A program made the translations under genes and the position numbers. The notes under the pieces were generated by a model. That model had not been told where the DNA came from. It saw only the letters and a list, made by a program, of their open reading frames with translations, and ran no database searches. 64,000 nucleotides of DNA from assembly GCA_963714325.1 (NCBI GenBank), contig CAVQOB010000004.1, positions 42,246-106,245 on the forward strand, given 5' to 3'. Below, in pieces: positions 45,001-53,469 of this stretch (position 1 is its first letter; the number at the start of each line of letters is the position of its first letter). This DNA comes from CAVQOB01 sp963714325. GTDB lineage: Bacteria; Pseudomonadota; Alphaproteobacteria; Rhizobiales; Hyphomicrobiaceae.

Positions 45001-45534
45001 ATTGAGCGGCGGCAGCGTCATCGCAGCGCCGAGCGCCTTCGCCGCCTCGCTCAGCCGCGCCAGTTTGTCGAGCCGCACTTCGTTCGGATAGGGCAAAGGC
45101 CGCAACATCCGGCGTGCTCGTGCGAAACCTTCGTTCAGCCGGCCATCGGCGACGAGTTCACCCGGCCATTTCGGATCTTCGAACACGCGCGGATCGGGTG
45201 CCAGCGAGACGTTAGCATTGATCAGCGACGTGCCGCCGAGCCCGCAGCCCGTCAGCACGTGCATATCGCGACCGAGATGAACATCGAACAGCCCCAGGCG
45301 CGATCCGGCATGGCCGTCCGGCCCACTCACCTGCAATTCCGCTTCCGCCTCGACCATCGTGTCGGGGAAATCACCGGCGGCAAATTCCCGCCCCCGCTCG
45401 AGCATGGCAACCTTCAGCCCCATCCGCGCCAGCCGCGACGCCGCCACCCCCGCGCCATAGCCGGAGCCAACGACAATCGCGTCGTAGACGGCTTCGAGGT
45501 TGGCGTGATCAGTAGACAGGCGGCGCATACGCAT
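42088..45534 (-). CDS. GMC flavoprotein (cholesterol-oxidase-like) fused to alpha/beta hydrolase
   Basis: 1148 residues in three parts. (1) GMC oxidoreductase, about 1-545: FAD-binding IVVGSGYGAGVAASRLA, LTGCGLGGTSLINANV, a Cys cluster CTLCGDCCSGCNVGAKTT (C195, C198, C201, C202, C205), and the GMC C-terminus THIGLYVCDGAVMPRPLGVNP. (2) About 580-810, a linker region with beta character. (3) About 820-1148, an alpha/beta hydrolase: LFLHGLGVSS, nucleophile elbow MAHCYGAT with Cys920 where Ser is usual, and the His in IPGYGHIDCIFG. It starts 12 bases after the sister GMC gene. A sterol-type substrate is inference from family. Confidence 0.85.
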   Translation of the reverse strand: MRMRRLSTDHANLEAVYDAIVVGSGYGAGVAASRLARMGLKVAMLERGREFAAGDFPDTMVEAEAELQVSGPDGHAGSRLGLFDVHLGRDMHVLTGCGLGGTSLINANVSLAPDPRVFEDPKWPGELVADGRLNEGFARARRMLRPLPYPNEVRLDKLARLSEAAKALGAAMTLPPLNIAFKAGVNAAGIEQSGCTLCGDCCSGCNVGAKTTVDVTYVADAVNFGAAVFTEIAVTSLRRESGGWRVFYEPRRDGSVLFDAPERSLAAQIVVLGAGSLGSTEILLRSKAEGLALSARLGEGFTGNGDALAFAYNNDRPVNGIGIGHPPRASVPPPGPCIAGAIDLRDSASLTDGIIIEEGAIPSGVNAILPALFAAASVFGRDTDTGLLDDAQEALRRQKSALLGSYQGAMANTQTFLVMGHDDGQGRLVLARDGISVDWPGVAGQASTKRIADALVKATTATGGTYIRNPVQSTFLGRNLITVHPLGGCGMAADAARGVVNHKCQVFDTSPGAKAGATHIGLYVCDGAVMPRPLGVNPLLTITALAERAMMHLADDVGRALSDAPSTAPARRLAGASTTSSVAAGVAFTERMAGFVGRRTGKRGIDAYAVGAAEGEQRGSTLSFIASIDIDFIERFIADANRTGRITGTVTCPAISGEPLDISHGLFSLLRPDPDKAETRRFDYRMRLTSRDGRAFAFAGHKIVHADRTPGDLWNDTTTLFVDVDEVTHGVMEPLQLSGRLKIAAEDFTRQLQTIRGKGGANPSDRLQAVAMFGALFAGSLFSVYGSTLAPLQRFDPTRIRKRRDLRVPEPQLVTFKTADELELRLTRYRGGDKGPILFLHGLGVSSRIFSTDTIDTNLLEYLTGSGFDCWLLDGRASIDLPYVRQPWTADDVARHDLPAAVHTVLDVSGARNLQVMAHCYGATTFTMAMLAGLQGVRSAVISQISTDVVIPWWPQRLLAHLRAPTLLKRLGLAYVDARATRTDGVMERIADALIRVFVPFRSGPTRSATSNRITALYGQLYEMGKLNRLTFEQGLPEMFGEANIAAFEQLAAIARKTELVDAAGGDTYLDHLERLAIPITFIHGEKNACFTPESTERTMTRLGRRNGRILYQRHVIPGYGHIDCIFGANAATDVYPLILAHFEETLR

Positions 45535-45546
45535 GGGTTCCCGAGA

Positions 45547-47343
45547 TTAAGACCGAGCAGCGAACAGGCGTTCGAGAATTCCCGATCGCGCTGCGGCGGG
45601 AGTAACGCGCGCAGCGTCTACCGCCGCCGCAAGCGGGGGCGTCGGTTTCGCCACGTCGAGCGAACGTTCAAGATCGCGCGCCATCAACATCATCGCACGT
45701 TCGGCGACCGCGGTAATGGTCATCAGGGGGTGCACGCCGAGCGACCGCGGAATGACCGAGCCATCCAGCACATAGAGCCCTTCATGCACGCTGTCGGGAT
45801 CATCGCCACCACCTGGATCGAACACCCGCCCCTTGTGATCGACGACACCGGTTGAATGATCGTCGGCCATCACCACACCGCCAAGCGGGTGCACCGTCAT
45901 CAGGTTGCCGCCGAGAAATCGCGCCGATGCCGGATTCGGCATATAGGTGCCGCCTAGCGGCGCGACTGCCAGTTGCAGCGTCTCAGCGATGCGCTGATAG
46001 ACCGGCTCCCACGCGGCACCCGGCCACACCAATTCAGCGCGATCGGCGGTGAAACGGAATTGCCCGGCCATCGTGTCGTGGCCGACGGCGAGCATTGTCA
46101 GCGTGTTGTGGACCGCGCCGGTGTAGGCCCCGCCGAGCAGGCTTTCGAATGTGCGCCCCGTCTCCGCCAGCGCATCGCGAATGCCTTGATCCATGTCCTG
46201 TCCAAGCATCCGGTCGGCGCTGAACAGCAATGGCAGCAGCGGCGCCAGCGCGCTCTGGATCGCCGCATCGACGACGACGAGACCATCATCCAGTGCCTTC
46301 CGGCGCCTGAGATCGATCAACCCCGCCACCGCCGGCCCCGGACGCGGGATCTTCGCGCGCGGCTTGGCGCCGACACCGACACCGTTGATCGCGCGGTCGG
46401 TATTCGAGCCGAACGCGATCACATCGGCGTTGGTCGAGACGTTGCGGCCAAGCCGGTCGGAAAGGCTGAGGCCCCGTTCGCGCGTTCTGAGCAGGATCTC
46501 GTTCGAGCCAAGCGTGCCAGCCGCGAGAATGACGATCGGCGCTGCGATCGAACGGATTGGAACGGTAGAGCCCGCTGACGTCGGCTCGTAGAACACGACG
46601 CGCCAGCTGGTATCCGCGCGCTTTTCGAGATACCGCACGCGGCATTCCGTGAACAGCGACGCGCCATGTGCGGCCGCATCAGCGAGGTAGGTATTGTGCA
46701 CCGTCGTCTTGGCGCCGACATTGCACCCGCCCATGCAATCGCCGCAGCGTGTGCAGGCGGGCTGTTCAACGCCGGCCGCGCTCGTGCCGCGCTCAAAACG
46801 GATGTGCAGTGGCACCCGCGCGGCCTCGGCGCCAAGCGCTTGTGCCGATCGGCGCAACGCTTGCAGTTTCAGCGGATCGTCGCCATCGGGCAGCGGCTGT
46901 GGCCGCAACATGTCGCCGGCTCGCGAAAATCCGACGTTCAGGTAGTGGTCGACGCGGACTTGTTCCGGCCAGCGCAAATCCGCCAGCACCCGCCCCTCCG
47001 GCGTCAGGCAGACATTGGCATTGATCAGCGACGTGCCGCCGAGCCCGCAGCCCGTCAGCACGTGCACGTCTTCGCCGGTCCGGATGTCGAACAGTGCGGT
47101 TTCTGAGCCGATCCGGCCACTCTTGGAATGGACCTGCAGCTCTTTGCGCGATGCATTGAGGCCGGTCGGAAAATCGCCCGGCAGGAATTCACGTCCGCGC
47201 TCGAGGACTGCGACCGATAGGCCAAGGCGGGCAAGGCGCGAGGCAGCGACCCCGCCGCCATAGCCGGAGCCAATGACGATTGCGTCATACGCAGGTCGCA
47301 ATGCGGCCAACGGCGCGGCCAGTGGCGCGACAAGACGCGGCAT
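45547..47343 (-). CDS. GMC oxidoreductase, cholesterol-oxidase-like
   Basis: 598-residue flavoprotein, paralogue of the first half of the gene downstream (same blocks IVIGSGYGGGVAASRLARLGL, LTGCGLGGTSLINANV, CTRCGDCMGGCNVGAKTTV, GLYVLDGSVIPRSLGVHP). The GMC family oxidises alcohols with FAD; this branch includes cholesterol oxidases, which also carry a Cys-rich CxxCxxC segment. No signal peptide is visible. First gene of a two-gene operon (12 bases to the next). The N-terminal 10 residues before the FAD loop are unconserved, so the exact start is uncertain. Confidence 0.88.
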   Translation of the reverse strand: MPRLVAPLAAPLAALRPAYDAIVIGSGYGGGVAASRLARLGLSVAVLERGREFLPGDFPTGLNASRKELQVHSKSGRIGSETALFDIRTGEDVHVLTGCGLGGTSLINANVCLTPEGRVLADLRWPEQVRVDHYLNVGFSRAGDMLRPQPLPDGDDPLKLQALRRSAQALGAEAARVPLHIRFERGTSAAGVEQPACTRCGDCMGGCNVGAKTTVHNTYLADAAAHGASLFTECRVRYLEKRADTSWRVVFYEPTSAGSTVPIRSIAAPIVILAAGTLGSNEILLRTRERGLSLSDRLGRNVSTNADVIAFGSNTDRAINGVGVGAKPRAKIPRPGPAVAGLIDLRRRKALDDGLVVVDAAIQSALAPLLPLLFSADRMLGQDMDQGIRDALAETGRTFESLLGGAYTGAVHNTLTMLAVGHDTMAGQFRFTADRAELVWPGAAWEPVYQRIAETLQLAVAPLGGTYMPNPASARFLGGNLMTVHPLGGVVMADDHSTGVVDHKGRVFDPGGGDDPDSVHEGLYVLDGSVIPRSLGVHPLMTITAVAERAMMLMARDLERSLDVAKPTPPLAAAVDAARVTPAAARSGILERLFAARS

Positions 47344-47833
47344 GAACTCGACTTCCCCCGGAACTCAACCCGCTGCCCTGACAGCATCAACCGCCAGTTC
47401 GTCATCGGGCACGCGAACTCTTTGTAGCCAGAGCGTATCGGCATGGCCGTTCCTTGGCCAGCGCTTGCATCATGAGGTTTGTCGAATAGTTTCAGGTCGT
47501 TGTCCGTTATCCACGGTCAAGACGCATTGCGCATTCCGAGCACAACCGTCACGGGCGATTGATGCGCCTTCGCCCCGTGAATAACGGCGAGCGGAAAAAA
47601 ATTCCCTCGCCCCATGAGCCCTTGCGAATGGGGAGAGGGTTAGGGTGAGGGGCAGCTGCGGTTGCGGGTGGGCAACCGAAGCGCAACGAAAAGAGCGCGT
47701 GAGGGGCCACCACTTGCCGAGTTGCCGCCCCTCACCTCCCCTTCGGGGATCCTACTCCCCGTGAAAAACGGGGAGAGGGAAGACAGCTCCCGCGCTCTGG
47801 TCTGGCACTTCGGGTGCCGACCAGCACCCGCGC
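47344..47833. repeat. Repeat-rich intergenic region
   Basis: 490 bases without a gene. Two copies of the CCCTCTCCCC palindromic element lie at about 47567-47653 and 47727-47790 (CTCACCTCCCCTTCGGGGAT and return), separated by a GGTTGCGGGTGGGCAACCG unit. The end (47798-47835) holds GGCACTTCGGGTGCC and overlaps the stop of the cystathionine lyase gene. The left 200 bases should hold the promoter of the GMC operon. Confidence 0.7.
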
Positions 47834-49012
47834 CTAAGCCAATTGCCGCATCGCCTGTTCGAGGTCGGCAATCAGATCCTTGGCATCTTCGAGCCCGGCA
47901 TGGAACCGCACGATCGGGCCGCGCTTCGACCAATCGGTGACGGTGCGCATCGCCAGGATGTTGGTCAGATTGACCAGGCTTTCATAGCCACCCCACGAGG
48001 CGCCGATCTGGAAGTTGTCGAGCGCGTCGATAAAGCGATCGACCTTCTCTTGCGGCGCCTTCAATTCGAGCGAGAACAGTCCGCACGCGCCCTTGAAATC
48101 GCGCTTCCAAATGTCGTGGCCGGGATGCTTCGGCCAGGCCGGCCACAGCACAGTGGCAACCTCCGGTCGGGTCGAAGCCCACTGGCAGATCGTCATCGTC
48201 GTCTCGGCATGGGCGGCGAGCCGGATGGCCATCGTCCGCACGCCGCGCAAGGCGAGGTAGGCATCGTCGCCACCGATGCAGATGCCGAAGGCGCTGTGAT
48301 AGTCGTGCACCGGTGCCCAGGCTTCCTTCGTCGTCGTCACCGCACCGAGCAGCACGTCGGAGTGGCCGACGATGTGCTTGGTGCCGGCCATCATCGAGAC
48401 GTCCGCGCCGTGCTTCAGCGGCTGATAGAGAAGGCCTGAGCCCCATGTGTTATCGACGGCGAGAATGATGCCACGCGGTTTCGTCAGGCGGGCGAGCGCC
48501 GGCAAGTCCAGCATCTCGAAGGCACCAGTACCCGGCACTTCCGCGTAGATGACTTTGGTGTTGGCTTTGAGCCGGCCCTCGATGTCGCTGCCGTCGGCTT
48601 TGTAGATCTCGCACGTCACGCCCCAGGGTTCGAGGACGGTCTTCGCGAAATTGCGCGTCGGCTCATAGGCAGCTTCGGTGATCAGACAGTGGTCACCCGG
48701 TTTGAGGAACGGCATCATGCCCATACAGTTGGCAATCAGCCCTGAACTTGATACCCGCGTGCGATACCCGCCTTCGAGATCGGTGATCATGTCTTCCAGC
48801 GCGAACACGGTCGGCGTGCCGTTGGTGCCGTAGGAATAAGCACGCTCGCGCGCGACACGTTTGGCCCGGACCGCGCGCAAAGCGGCGACGTTTTCGTACA
48901 GCACCGTCGAGGCGCGAATGACCGGCGGATTGACCGATCGCCGCTGGCCACGTTCCGGGCGGCTCTTCTGGACAAGGCGCGTGCGGATGGTTGGAACGTG
49001 TGCGTCGGACAT
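47834..49012 (-). CDS. metC: Cystathionine beta-lyase
   Basis: PLP enzyme of 392 residues, Cys/Met-metabolism family. TVFALEDMITDLEGGYRTRVSSSGLIA is the substrate and PLP-phosphate region; the Schiff-base Lys is in MMAGTKHIVGHSDVLLG. The closing part SLVNLTNILAMR is typical of MetC. It cleaves cystathionine to homocysteine, pyruvate and ammonia. Divergent from glycerol kinase. Cystathionine gamma-lyase or homoserine sulfhydrylase cannot be excluded by motif alone, but the N-terminal TRLVQKSRPER-type and overall pattern match beta-lyases. Confidence 0.9.
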   Translation of the reverse strand: MSDAHVPTIRTRLVQKSRPERGQRRSVNPPVIRASTVLYENVAALRAVRAKRVARERAYSYGTNGTPTVFALEDMITDLEGGYRTRVSSSGLIANCMGMMPFLKPGDHCLITEAAYEPTRNFAKTVLEPWGVTCEIYKADGSDIEGRLKANTKVIYAEVPGTGAFEMLDLPALARLTKPRGIILAVDNTWGSGLLYQPLKHGADVSMMAGTKHIVGHSDVLLGAVTTTKEAWAPVHDYHSAFGICIGGDDAYLALRGVRTMAIRLAAHAETTMTICQWASTRPEVATVLWPAWPKHPGHDIWKRDFKGACGLFSLELKAPQEKVDRFIDALDNFQIGASWGGYESLVNLTNILAMRTVTDWSKRGPIVRFHAGLEDAKDLIADLEQAMRQLA

Positions 49013-49190
49013 GTGGCGGGGATCCTCGGGCTAGGTAGCGATCGTGACGGCAAGATGCCCGGAGCCAGCCTCGGCGTAAAGGCGCTTATGTTTCTTGGGC
49101 GACACGACACCGCCAATCCGCCGGCGCTTGGCCATGCCGTCAAACCCGCCTAGTCTGGTTGTTGAGACACCCGAGCAAAGGCCACCCCGC

Positions 49191-50714
49191 ATGACCGGCA
49201 ACATTTTGGCGATCGATCAAGGCACAACGTCGAGCCGCGCCATGGTCTTCGACGATGCGTTCGCCGTACGCGGCGTCGGTCAGGAAGAATTCACGCAGCA
49301 CTTTCCGGCGTCAGGTTGGGTCGAACACGATGCCGAAGACATCTGGCGGACAACGCTCGCCACCGCCAAGACGGCACTCGCCAAGGCCGGTGTCGCAGCC
49401 GCTGCCATCGCCGCCATTGGCATCACCAATCAGCGCGAAACCTGCCTGTTCTGGGATCGTCGCACCGGCAAACCCATCCACCGCGCGCTGGTCTGGCAGG
49501 ACCGCCGCACCGCTGACGTCTGCGCGCGCCTGAAAAGCGCCAACGCCGAAGCCGCCATCAACGCCAAGACCGGCCTCCTGCTCGACCCTTATTTCTCCGG
49601 CACCAAAGCCGCCTGGTTGCTTGATCATGTCCCCGGTGCTCGCGCCGCCGCCGATGCCGGACACCTTGCTTTCGGAACCATCGATACCTTCCTGCTCTGG
49701 CGCCTGACCGGCGGCAAGGTCCACGCCACCGACGCCACCAATGCCTCGCGCACGCTGCTCTACGACATCCACGATGGCGGCTGGGACGATGAACTGCTGA
49801 AACTGTTTCGCGTGCCGCGCTCCGTCCTGCCCGAGGTCCGCGATAGCGCCGCTGATTTCGGCACCACCGATCCAGCGTTGTTCGGCTCGGCTATTCCCAT
49901 TCGCGGCATCGCCGGCGATCAGCAGGCAGCGACGATCGGCCAAGGCTGCTTCAAGCCCGGCATGATGAAATCGACCTATGGAACGGGGTGCTTCGCGCTG
50001 CTCAACACCGGTTCAACGGCGGTCGCCTCGCGCAACCGCCTGCTCACAACGATCGCTTATCAACTCGGCGGCCAGCGCACCTACGCCCTCGAAGGCTCGA
50101 TTTTTATTGCCGGCGCCGCCGTACAGTGGTTGCGTGACGGCTTGAAGATCATCAAGTCCGCCAGCGAAACCGGTCCCCTCGCGGCATCAGCCGACGCCGG
50201 TCAGGACGTGGTTTTGGTGCCCGCCTTCGTCGGCCTCGGCGCCCCCTATTGGAATGCCGAAGCACGCGGCGCCCTGTTCGGCCTCACCCGCAACACCGGT
50301 CCGGCCGAGATAGCCAAGGCGGCACTCGAATGCGTCGCCTATCAGACGCGCGATCTGCTTGACGCCATGCACAAGGACATGCCGGCCCAAACCTCTGCAG
50401 CCAACACCGCAACCGTGCTGCGCGTCGATGGCGGCATGGTCGCCAGCGACTGGACCATGCAATTCCTCGCGGACATCTTGAATGCCCCCGTCGATCGCCC
50501 GAGCGTACTGGAGACGACGGCGCTGGGTGCGGCGTGGCTCGCCGGATCGAAGGCGGGTGTCTGGCCCGATCAGGACGGGTTCGCCAAGCGTTGGAAGCTT
50601 GATCGCCGTTTCACGCCATCAATGCCGGCCGCCGAGCGCACACGCAAGTACGCAGCCTGGCAGTCTGCTGTCGCAGCTACCCTTCACGCCGCAACTGCAC
50701 TGACGCCAAGATAG
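49191..50714 (+). CDS. glpK: Glycerol kinase
   Basis: Phosphorylates glycerol to sn-glycerol 3-phosphate. 507 residues from ATG 49191 ([22 protein letters not shown]-binding P-loop of the FGGY family). [32 protein letters not shown] and [20 protein letters not shown] are typical. The upstream open frame to 49095 is not family-like. No glpF or glpD beside it. Its last 31 bases overlap the end of the convergent hydrolase gene. Confidence 0.96.
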   Translation: MTGNILAIDQGTTSSRAMVFDDAFAVRGVGQEEFTQHFPASGWVEHDAEDIWRTTLATAKTALAKAGVAAAAIAAIGITNQRETCLFWDRRTGKPIHRALVWQDRRTADVCARLKSANAEAAINAKTGLLLDPYFSGTKAAWLLDHVPGARAAADAGHLAFGTIDTFLLWRLTGGKVHATDATNASRTLLYDIHDGGWDDELLKLFRVPRSVLPEVRDSAADFGTTDPALFGSAIPIRGIAGDQQAATIGQGCFKPGMMKSTYGTGCFALLNTGSTAVASRNRLLTTIAYQLGGQRTYALEGSIFIAGAAVQWLRDGLKIIKSASETGPLAASADAGQDVVLVPAFVGLGAPYWNAEARGALFGLTRNTGPAEIAKAALECVAYQTRDLLDAMHKDMPAQTSAANTATVLRVDGGMVASDWTMQFLADILNAPVDRPSVLETTALGAAWLAGSKAGVWPDQDGFAKRWKLDRRFTPSMPAAERTRKYAAWQSAVAATLHAATALTPR

Positions 50715-51643
50715 GCGTCGAAAGCCGCCCAGAAGCGCGCTCGGATGTCATCGGACTCCATCAGGATTTCATGCCGTGAGGGTGGGATCAGCACATGGCT
50801 GCCAACCTTCAGCTTCAAGGCGAATTCCTCGATCGCCGTCGTCGACACCACTTTGTCCTGACCCGCCGCAACCATCAGGATCGGCACCTTGATTTCGCTC
50901 GGATAGTCGGGCGCCTGCAGCACGGCCATCGAACGGCACGCAGCGCGCAGCCATCCGATCGTCGGCGCACCGAGTGCCAGCTGTGGCGCCGCCTCCAGCA
51001 CGTCGATCGTGCGCATGAAGCGGTCGCGATCCCCGGTGAAAATATTGTCTTTGAAGGCCATGCCGTCCAGCGGATCACTCGAACCACCGAGCACATAGGC
51101 GTGGGCCATACCAAGCTTGCAGAAAATCTCGGCATAGCTGCGCATCGTCGACTGCGAGTACGGCGAACGATGGTCCGAAATCTCGATCATTGGTGCCGAC
51201 AACACCAGGCGCTGAAACCACGACCCGGGCTGGCTGGCATGCCGCAGCAGAATGTGTCCGCCGAGCGAATGTCCAAGCGCGAAGTACGGCGGCGGGCAAT
51301 CCGGGAGCACCACGTCCTTCATGAACGAGGTCAGGTCACGGTCATAATCCCTGAAATTCCGGATGTGCCCCTTCATCGGATTGTCCAGCAGCCGGTCGGA
51401 CCCGCCTTGCCCTCTGAGATCCAGCACGGCAACGCAGAAACCCCGTCGCCTGAGATCCGCGACGACTTCGAAATACTTCTCGATGAACTCGCCGCGCCCG
51501 GGCAGCACGCAAACCGTTCCCCGCCGTGGCCCGCGCGTTTCATTCCAGCGCGCGAAGCGCAACGACTTGCCGTCGTAACCCTTGAAGTACCCGGCGGTCG
51601 CGCCGCCAGGAACCGGGTTTTTTGCGAGGGCGACAAGCGTCAT
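50684..51643 (-). CDS. Alpha/beta hydrolase, lysophospholipase/monoacylglycerol-lipase type
   Basis: 319 residues from ATG 51643. Serine-aminopeptidase-like S33/PldB fold: [22 protein letters not shown], nucleophile in [15 protein letters not shown] (GHSLG), the Asp region and HEILMESD. This class cleaves lysophospholipids or monoacylglycerols; next to glycerol kinase, release of glycerol from lipids is plausible. Its 3' end overlaps the 3' end of glpK by 31 bases on the other strand. Two upstream codon choices exist (51676); the shorter start fits the family. Confidence 0.88.
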   Translation of the reverse strand: MTLVALAKNPVPGGATAGYFKGYDGKSLRFARWNETRGPRRGTVCVLPGRGEFIEKYFEVVADLRRRGFCVAVLDLRGQGGSDRLLDNPMKGHIRNFRDYDRDLTSFMKDVVLPDCPPPYFALGHSLGGHILLRHASQPGSWFQRLVLSAPMIEISDHRSPYSQSTMRSYAEIFCKLGMAHAYVLGGSSDPLDGMAFKDNIFTGDRDRFMRTIDVLEAAPQLALGAPTIGWLRAACRSMAVLQAPDYPSEIKVPILMVAAGQDKVVSTTAIEEFALKLKVGSHVLIPPSRHEILMESDDIRARFWAAFDAYLGVSAVAA

Positions 51644-51771
51644 GGTCGTTTCTCTGAGCCTCGGGCAAACATGCATGCGCTACGAATCAGATGCGAACGC
51701 GTGCGCTTGGACAAGGCTATATCAGCAAGGCGCTCCGGCAAACACCTACCATGGTTCGCGCAGCAACAACG

Positions 51772-51801
51772 AAAAAGGCCCTGATCACCGGGATCAGGGC
51801 C
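51772..51801 (-). terminator. Intrinsic terminator of the secreted-protein gene
   Basis: GGCCCTGAT (51777-51785) and ATCAGGGCC (51793-51801) make a perfect 9-base stem; on the minus strand the stem is followed by TTTTT (complement of 51772-51776). It lies 50 bases after the stop of the unknown secreted protein. Confidence 0.85.
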
Positions 51802-51852
51802 ATTATCCGATTGTCACGCGTGGTCCGGCTGGCAGCCCGGCTCAGTCTGTCA

Positions 51853-52440
51853 TCAGTACGTCCGGCCCCAGCCCGGGCGGTAGTTCGGACGATACTCGCC
51901 GTAGGTGTTCGGGCCATATGAGTTTGGACCATACGGGTCCCGACCGGTGAAGCGGGGCTCAATCGGCCGCGCCGAAAGAATATCGCCGGAGCAGCGGTCA
52001 AGCTTGATCTCGAACAGCCGGCCGGAAGGGCGCCGTGCCTTGACGAACGCCGTATCGCGATCGATCACTTCCGGCGCATGGAATCCGAACCACCCTTGGC
52101 GCGTCAGCCGATGCTGGATCTCATCCTTCGGCGCGCAGGCCGTGCGGCCATAGCCGTCACGTGGGTGTGTCTCGGCGTAGCGCTTGTAGGGCGGCGGTGG
52201 CGCATAGGAATCATCATGGTCACGATAGACCGGCGCCGAAGGGATTGGCGGATAGGCCTGGTAGCCATAGCGCGGCGGCGGCGCCGGCGGCCGGCCATAG
52301 AGATCGGCATAACGGGGATCGTCATAGGCGGAGCCCTGGCGCGGCGGCGCGTCATAGCCCAGATCAGCCGCCAGCGCCGGGACAGCGCCTTGAGCCAGAA
52401 CAGCGGCGGCGAAGCCAGCTGCCAATAGCCAACGTTTCAT
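51853..52440 (-). CDS. Secreted Pro/Tyr-rich protein of unknown function
   Basis: 195 residues from ATG 52440 with a signal peptide (LLAAGFAAAVLAQGAVPALA). The mature part begins with a low-complexity Pro/Tyr/Asp-rich stretch (PPAPPPRYGYQAYPPIP), then a small conserved domain with two Cys (RTACAPKDEIQHRLTRQGWFGF and FEIKLDRCSGDIL), and ends in a Tyr/Pro/Asn/Gly-rich tail (GPNSYGPNTYGEY). Similar short secreted proteins with a middle domain like this occur in many Rhizobiales; function unknown. Confidence 0.8.
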   Translation of the reverse strand: MKRWLLAAGFAAAVLAQGAVPALAADLGYDAPPRQGSAYDDPRYADLYGRPPAPPPRYGYQAYPPIPSAPVYRDHDDSYAPPPPYKRYAETHPRDGYGRTACAPKDEIQHRLTRQGWFGFHAPEVIDRDTAFVKARRPSGRLFEIKLDRCSGDILSARPIEPRFTGRDPYGPNSYGPNTYGEYRPNYRPGWGRTY

Positions 52441-52660
52441 CGGTCGTTCCTCCTGAGGCGCGTCATGCGCAGCCTCCCTCCACAGTCGCTCACGTATGGC
52501 AGGTTGACGGCGGTGACATGAACGGCCCATTAACGGTTGCTGGTAAACCTTTTGAAATCAACGTCACGCTCAAAAATATCCAACGTGTGCCGCTAAAGGT
52601 TCAGGGCATTGTTGTCGCCGTGATTTTTATCCGGCGCCCAAACGTCATCCGCCATCGCCC

Positions 52661-52705
52661 CTTGAAACCCATCGCCCCTTGAAACCTAGTCCCGCCACCC
52701 TAAAT
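52661..52705 (+). promoter_or_regulatory. RpoH (sigma-32) promoter of second hsp20 gene
   Basis: CTTGAAA at 52678-52684, 13-base spacer, CCCTAAAT at 52698-52705. A duplicate CTTGAAA stands 17 bases upstream (52661-52667). Same spacer length as the promoter of the other hsp20 gene. Confidence 0.7.
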
Positions 52706-52712
52706 CAACTGT

Positions 52713-52803
52713 CGAGCGCATGCCTCTCGGGGGTGCGTTCAGTTTCGCCGCCTGGCCCAAGTGGGCAGGCTCACACTGTTGTCGCTTCCGCAGGAGGACA
52801 CCC
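52713..52803 (+). promoter_or_regulatory. ROSE-like RNA thermometer leader
   Basis: About 90-base leader. A hairpin GCCTGGCCCAAGTGGGCAGGC (52750-52770 region) is followed by the terminal hairpin in which UCGCU (52782-52786) and the following UCC face the ribosome site AGGAGGA (52792-52798), with a bulged G. UYGCU opposite the Shine-Dalgarno is the conserved core of ROSE elements. Pairing was drawn by hand. Confidence 0.65.
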
Positions 52804-53262
52804 ATGCGACCTTTCGATTTTGCCCCCCTCTACCGCTCAACCGTTGGCTTTGACCGCCTCGTTCAGTTGCTGGATCAGGTCTCCGGTCTTGACAACGACG
52901 CCACCAGCTATCCGCCCTACAACATCGAACGCCTCGGCGAGAACACCTATCGAATTTCGCTGGCCGTTGCGGGCTTTGCCGCGCCGGAAATTAAGCTCGA
53001 GGTGAAAGAGCAGATGTTGAACATCAAAGGTGAAAAGACGGCAGAAGCGGCCGAACGGACGTTCCTGCATCGCGGCATCGCCGGCCGCACCTTTGAACGG
53101 CGCTTCCAGCTCGCTGACCATGTCGAAGTCAGCGGCGCCGACTTGAAAGACGGCCTGCTGCACGTCGATCTCGTGCGCAATGTGCCCGAGCGCCTGAAGC
53201 CGCGCCAGATCAGCATTGGCACGGCCGAAGTGCCGAAACAGATCGAGGCAGCGGTCCAGTAA
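52804..53262 (+). CDS. Small heat-shock protein, Hsp20/IbpA class (second copy)
   Basis: 152 residues from ATG 52804 (MRPFDFAPLYRSTVGFDRLVQLLDQ, the typical HspA/IbpA start). Alpha-crystallin domain at about 40-135: YPPYNIERLGENTYRISLAVAG, KLEVKEQMLNIKGEK, FLHRGIAGRTFERRFQLADHVEV and LLHVDLVRNVPE. It is preceded by an RpoH promoter and ROSE-like leader and followed by a strong terminator, so it is a single-gene heat-shock unit. The upstream 28 codons of the frame are leader, not protein. Confidence 0.95.
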   Translation: MRPFDFAPLYRSTVGFDRLVQLLDQVSGLDNDATSYPPYNIERLGENTYRISLAVAGFAAPEIKLEVKEQMLNIKGEKTAEAAERTFLHRGIAGRTFERRFQLADHVEVSGADLKDGLLHVDLVRNVPERLKPRQISIGTAEVPKQIEAAVQ

Positions 53263-53282
53263 CCGCAGTCTCAGTTGGCAAA

Positions 53283-53320
53283 GAACGGCTCCGCCTTCGC
53301 AGGTGGAGCCGTTCGCTTTT
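53283..53320 (+). terminator. Intrinsic terminator after hsp20
   Basis: GAACGGCTCC (53283-53292) and GGAGCCGTTC (53305-53314), a perfect 10-base stem, followed by GCTTTT. 21 bases after the hsp20 stop. Confidence 0.85.
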
Positions 53321-53469
53321 GGCACAGCTTAAGTCTCGAAGTCGCTACTCCTATAGGTGTCAGCCCGGCATTCGTTGCCGGGACCAGGGCGCGGCACGCA
53401 AACCGGCGCCACCCTTGAGCCGCAGCAAGGGGGCTGATAAGTCTCGAACGACAGCCGGCGAGGGAGCCC

